A stretch of 64,000 bases of DNA from Streptomyces sp. NBC_01716 (GTDB lineage: Bacteria > Actinomycetota > Actinomycetes > Streptomycetales > Streptomycetaceae): assembly GCF_036248275.1 (NCBI RefSeq), contig NZ_CP109181.1:4402001-4466000 (forward strand), written 5' to 3'. Shown here one piece after another: positions 60,659-64,000 of this stretch (within the stretch, counting starts at the first letter, position 1; each line of letters starts with the position of its first letter). Below the pieces are notes generated by a model. That model was not told the origin of the DNA. It made no database searches and worked only from the letters and a program-made list of their open reading frames with translations. Made by a program: the position numbers and the translations under genes.

Positions 60659-62323
60659 ATGGGCACCATGGACCGGCCGGCCGAGTCCCGGCAAGGGAAT
60701 CCAAGGCATCAAAGGCGTCCAAGGAATCAAAGGCGTGATGGACGTGACGGGCGTACCGGACGTGCCGGGCGTACCGGGGAGAAGGTCGCGGACTGGGCGG
60801 ACGGCCGATTGGGCCTCCACAAAGTGGTCAGGGCCACGATGCGGAAGGCTTTCCCGGATCACTGGTCCTTCATGCTCGGGGAAATCTGTCTCTACAGCTT
60901 CGTCGTCATCGTCCTCACGGGTGTGTATCTGACGTTCTATTTCCACCCGTCGTCGGCACAGGTCACATACGACGGCAGCTACGCGCCTCTGCGCGGCCGG
61001 CTGGTCTCGGAGGCATTCGACTCGGCGCTGCACATCTCCTTCGACGTCCGCGGCGGCCTTCTCATCCGACAGGCCCACCACTGGGCGGCGTTGGTGTTCG
61101 TCGCCGCCGTGCTGGTGCACATGATGCGCGTGTTCTTCACCGGCGCGTTCCGCAAACCCCGCGAGGTCAACTGGCTGCTCGGATTCGCGCTGCTGCTCCT
61201 CGCCATGTTCGCGGGGCTGACCGGATACGACCTGCCGGACGACCAACTGTCAGGAACCGGCCTCGCGATCGTGAACGGAACGCTTCTGTCCACCCCGATC
61301 ATCGGCTCCTACCTGTCGATGTTCCTCTTCGGCGGGGATTTCCCGGGAAACGATCTGGTGGCGCGTTTCAACACCATCCATATCCTGGTGATCCCCGGCC
61401 TCATGGCGGCACTTGTGGTCGCCCATCTGGCCTTGCTGCTCTACCACAAGCACACGCAGTACGCCGGCCCCGGCCGCACGAAGAACAATGAGGTCGGTCT
61501 GCCGGTCCAGGTGTACGCGGTGAAATCGGCCGGGTATTTCTTCATGGTCTCCGGTGTGATCTTCATTGCCGGAGCCATCGCGCAGATCAACCCCATCTGG
61601 ATGTACGGCCCTTACCGGCCCGACCAGGTTTCGGCGGGCTCACAACCCGACTGGTACATGGGTGTGGCCGACGGTCTTCTCCGTGTCATGCCGGGCTGGG
61701 AGATCAATTACTGGGGCCACACCCTGGCGCTCGACAACTTCCTCCCCTTGCTGGCCGGCGTCGGCCTTTTCCTGGCCATGGGCGTATATCCCTTCATCGA
61801 AGCCTGGGTCACCGGCGACGACCGCGAACAGAACCTCCTCGACCGTCCCCGCGACCGCCCGGTCCGCACCGGGCTCGGTGTCGCGTGGCTGAGCGTCTAC
61901 CTGGTGGCCCTGCTCGGCGCGGCCAACGACCTGATCGCCACCCACTTCCATCTCTCCGTCAACACGGTGACATGGGCGGTCCGTTTCGGCCTGTTCGCGG
62001 TCCCACTGGTCACCTACGTGATCGCGAAGCGCTGCGCCCTCGGCCTCCAGCGCCGCGACCGCGAGAAGGTCCTGCACGGCCGCGAGACGGGTGTCATCAA
62101 GCGTCTGTCGTACGGCGAGTTCGTCGAGATCCACGAACGCCTCACCCCGGCCCAACTTCACACGCTCACGGCCCACGAACAGTACGAGCCCCTCCCCCCA
62201 CCCCCCGAACGGGCCTGGACCGGGCGCCTCCGCACCCGGCTCAGCCGCGCCTACTACGGCCCCGCCGCACAGATCACCAAACCCACGGCCCGCGAATACG
62301 AGGAACTCACCGGCGGCCACTGA
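60659..62323 (+). CDS. QcrB-type cytochrome b, stand-alone paralogue
   Basis: A 554-residue membrane protein closely resembling actinobacterial QcrB of the bc1-aa3 supercomplex: KAFPDHWSFMLGEICLYSF, the heme-ligand helix HHWAALVFVAAVLVHMMRVF, LTGYDLPDDQLSGTG, HILVIPGLMAALVVAHL and the quinol-site GSQPDWYMG. It is not next to qcrA, qcrC or oxidase genes, so it is a second copy. The first 45 residues are Arg/Gly-rich and encoded by short repeats (60701-60780), which makes the exact start uncertain; ATG 60659 has AAGGGGG upstream, ATG 60668 is close behind. Its last 17 nt overlap the convergent GH43 gene. Confidence 0.88.
   Translation: MGTMDRPAESRQGNPRHQRRPRNQRRDGRDGRTGRAGRTGEKVADWADGRLGLHKVVRATMRKAFPDHWSFMLGEICLYSFVVIVLTGVYLTFYFHPSSAQVTYDGSYAPLRGRLVSEAFDSALHISFDVRGGLLIRQAHHWAALVFVAAVLVHMMRVFFTGAFRKPREVNWLLGFALLLLAMFAGLTGYDLPDDQLSGTGLAIVNGTLLSTPIIGSYLSMFLFGGDFPGNDLVARFNTIHILVIPGLMAALVVAHLALLLYHKHTQYAGPGRTKNNEVGLPVQVYAVKSAGYFFMVSGVIFIAGAIAQINPIWMYGPYRPDQVSAGSQPDWYMGVADGLLRVMPGWEINYWGHTLALDNFLPLLAGVGLFLAMGVYPFIEAWVTGDDREQNLLDRPRDRPVRTGLGVAWLSVYLVALLGAANDLIATHFHLSVNTVTWAVRFGLFAVPLVTYVIAKRCALGLQRRDREKVLHGRETGVIKRLSYGEFVEIHERLTPAQLHTLTAHEQYEPLPPPPERAWTGRLRTRLSRAYYGPAAQITKPTAREYEELTGGH
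60701..60736 (+). repeat. 18-bp tandem repeat in the cytochrome b leader
   Basis: CCAAGGCATCAAAGGCGT (60701-60718) is followed directly by CCAAGGAATCAAAGGCGT (60719-60736), one mismatch. Degenerate GACGTG/GGCGTACCG units continue to about 60780. In another frame the stretch would read as Gly-x-y triplets. Confidence 0.8.
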
Positions 62324-63821
62324 CCGCCTTGTCGACGGAGACGTTGTCGAAGGCCGCGGCGGTGTTGAAGACCCGTACCCCGTTGGCTCCGCTGCCGTAA
62401 GTGGCATCGGTCACCGAGATCTTCGGCGTGGCCATGTCGTCGACGTACACCTTGATCGCGGAGCCGACCGCCGAGATCCGGATGTGGTGGGACGGCCCGG
62501 CGGGGCGGGACAGCTGGGCTGAACCCAACTGTGTCCAGGAGTCGTTCGCCCTGCCGAGCACCACCTTTCCGTTCTGGCTGATGCCCGCGTAATAGCCGGT
62601 GTAGCTGTCGACGCCGGCCGACGGTCGCGTGGCGCGGAACACCAGACCCGCGTCACCGCGCCCCGAGGTGACCTTGACGTCGGCGTCGTAGGTGAAGTCG
62701 GCGAAGTTGGTGTCGAGCAGTGCCTTACCACCCGGGGAGCTCTCGGCCCGATAGCGTCCGCCGTCGGCCGACCAGGACCCGCCGTAGGTCTTCCAGCCCA
62801 GGGCGTTGCCGTCGGCGAAGTTGTCCCCGACCCGCATCGTGACCGGTTCGATCGTGCCGTCGGCGTTGAAGTACATGCGGTCGTAGGCGAGTTGGCGGTT
62901 GTTTCCGGCGGTCTCGCTGAGCGGCCTGCGGTGATAGACGATGTACCAGATGTCCGTGCCGGGCACATTGACCACGGAGTTGTGACCCGAGCCCTTGGCC
63001 ACGGCGGGGTCTTGGGCGAGTACCTTCTCAATCTTGGTGAAGGGCCCGGTCGGTGAGTCGGACATGGCGTACGAGACCGAATAGTCCGGACCGGTCCAGC
63101 CTCCCTCGGACCACATCAGGTAGTACTTGCCGTCGCGCTTGAACATCTGCGAGCCCTCGACATAGTCGGCGGGCGTGATCTCCTTGTACGTGCTGCCGTC
63201 GGCGAAGGTGCCGAGGCTGGTCATGTCGTCGTTGAGCTTGACGACGTTCGCGTGCCCCCAGCCTCCGTAGTACATGTAGGCCTGACCGTCGTCGTCGATG
63301 AAGACGTCCTGGTCGATGGGCTGGGCGCCGTTGTGGAACTGCCCGATCAGCGGCCGGCCGATGGCGTCGGAGTACGGCCCTTCAGGCTTGTCCGCGACGG
63401 CGACGCCGATACCGCCGAGGCTGTCGTTGTTCTGGATGTCGTTGGCCGCGAAGAACAGGTAGTACTTCCCATCGCGCTCGACCGGCGCCGGCGCCCACAC
63501 GGCGTACTCGGCCCAGGAGATGTCCTCCGTCGTCAGCGCATCGCTGTGCTTGGTCCAGTTGACCATGTCGGTCGACGAGAAGGCGTCGAGGTACGTCTGC
63601 TCCCCGTACGCCTTCGACGTGGTCGGATACACCCAGTACGTGTCGTCGTACACGGCGATGTCCGGATCGGCGTACCACCCGTCGACGAACGGATTACCGG
63701 CGCCGATCTCCGGCTGTCCGGGCACCGCGACGGCGGTACCGGGCGAGAACGTGGCGACCAGACAGCCCGCGAGCAGTGCGGCCATGGTCTTCGCGTGGAA
63801 TCTGAGCATTCGAGCGTTCAT
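62307..63821 (-). CDS. Secreted glycoside hydrolase family 43 with C-terminal lectin-like domain
   Basis: A 504-residue secreted protein. The signal peptide ends near GTAVA-VPGQPE. The five-blade beta-propeller GH43 domain has the catalytic Asp in GWYADPDIAVYDD, a second Asp in QPIDQDVFIDDDG and the acid Glu in DYVEGSQMFKRDGKYYLMWSEGG. The C-terminal 170 residues (from about DNFADGNALGWKTYGGSW) are a beta-sandwich of the DUF1080/CBM66-like kind. Arabinan or xylan side chains are usual substrates for the family. ATG 63821 follows GGAG and starts the signal sequence. An operator-like palindrome lies in its promoter. Confidence 0.92.
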   Translation of the reverse strand: MNARMLRFHAKTMAALLAGCLVATFSPGTAVAVPGQPEIGAGNPFVDGWYADPDIAVYDDTYWVYPTTSKAYGEQTYLDAFSSTDMVNWTKHSDALTTEDISWAEYAVWAPAPVERDGKYYLFFAANDIQNNDSLGGIGVAVADKPEGPYSDAIGRPLIGQFHNGAQPIDQDVFIDDDGQAYMYYGGWGHANVVKLNDDMTSLGTFADGSTYKEITPADYVEGSQMFKRDGKYYLMWSEGGWTGPDYSVSYAMSDSPTGPFTKIEKVLAQDPAVAKGSGHNSVVNVPGTDIWYIVYHRRPLSETAGNNRQLAYDRMYFNADGTIEPVTMRVGDNFADGNALGWKTYGGSWSADGGRYRAESSPGGKALLDTNFADFTYDADVKVTSGRGDAGLVFRATRPSAGVDSYTGYYAGISQNGKVVLGRANDSWTQLGSAQLSRPAGPSHHIRISAVGSAIKVYVDDMATPKISVTDATYGSGANGVRVFNTAAAFDNVSVDKAVSGRR

Positions 63822-63889
63822 CGTCGGCAGCTCCGCATATGGGGGTCGGCAGCACGAACACCGGTCTCGGAAGAACATTCCCGCACACT

Positions 63890-63918
63890 AAGTAACAGGA
63901 ACGTACACGTTCCATCAA
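63890..63918 (-). promoter_or_regulatory. Promoter with embedded operator palindrome for the GH43 gene
   Basis: On the minus strand TTGATG (63913-63918) and TTACTT (63890-63895) are 17 bp apart. The spacer holds an inverted repeat, GGAACGT-ac-ACGTTCC (63898-63913 on the plus strand). A repressor bound there would block RNA polymerase, consistent with sugar-controlled expression, for example by a LacI or similar regulator. Confidence 0.55.
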
Positions 63919-64000
63919 TGCTGCCCGCCCGGCTGAGGGGGCGTCAATAGTCGGTGAGTTCCGCTTCGTTCGGAGCCCGCGCCGGCCGTACGCGGGTCAG

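Noticed and set aside
60696..60790. Small collagen-like protein gene
   Set aside because: The Gly-x-y frame is too short, lacks a ribosome-binding site and runs into the cytochrome b gene; kept only as an observation on the repeat.

Overview
The window looks like a core, origin-proximal stretch of a Streptomyces chromosome. Base composition is very GC-rich with strong GC3 bias, many genes start with GTG and are coupled by ATGA/GTGA overlaps, and there is a perfect Rex operator before cydA and a ParB site (parS) at the start of cydCD. From memory, the gene order (thiC, hisC-like, cydA-cydB-cydCD, GAF sensor kinase, ABC exporters, serS, pheA, dtpA/copCD/ecuC/sco, pepP, htrA-like) follows the SCO3928 to SCO3977 region of S. 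coelicolor. No rRNA, tRNA, CRISPR array or insertion sequence was recognised.

Layout. 1-1.5 kb: the 3' part of thiC, closed by a strong terminator. 1.8-9.6 kb: an accessory cassette not expected at this core position. It holds an MFS exporter, a ferritin-like diiron oxidase with an unassigned N-terminal domain, a hotdog thioesterase, an acyl carrier protein, a fatty-acyl-AMP ligase, a small four-cysteine protein and a two-component system whose kinase gene carries two TTA (bldA) codons. It reads as a small lipid or natural-product pathway with built-in export and regulation, and is the best candidate here for an undescribed system. 9.6-13.4 kb: a membrane protein, a metallophosphoesterase and a LacI regulator. 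13.8-23.2 kb: an aminotransferase, then the cytochrome bd operon under Rex and a GAF/GAF kinase. 23.3-30.7 kb: leftward genes (HAD phosphatase, LLM oxidoreductase, KptA, MerR regulator, metal-dependent hydrolase, EphD-like hydrolase-SDR fusion, M24 peptidase). 30.9-34.5 kb: two ABC ATPase/permease pairs in one rightward operon.

34.8-39.5 kb holds an antirepressor-like coiled-coil protein, a second HAD phosphatase coupled to serS, then pheA. Between serS and pheA lies a dense cluster of DnaA boxes; a smaller cluster lies at 25.8 kb and shares a near-identical two-box module. 39.6-45.9 kb is a leftward extracellular copper-handling operon (membrane protein, YcnI, Sco, ECuC, CopCD, Tat-exported DyP peroxidase). 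46.1-53.4 kb carries regulatory genes of the partner-switching type (two anti-sigma-like ATPases and a PP2C phosphatase) with pepP, a degenerate Prim-Pol-like protein and a SEC-C protein. 53.6-57.5 kb has a glycerophosphodiesterase, an HtrA-like protease and a secreted asparaginase.

From 57.5 kb the content again looks accessory: a YciI/ECF-sigma fusion relic beside a DHFR-family gene, an orphan HypX-like hydrogenase maturation gene, an orphan QcrB-type cytochrome b with a repeat-rich N-terminus, and a secreted GH43 glycosidase with an operator-like palindrome inside its promoter. Several translation starts below were moved from the longest reading frame to the start with the best ribosome-binding site.
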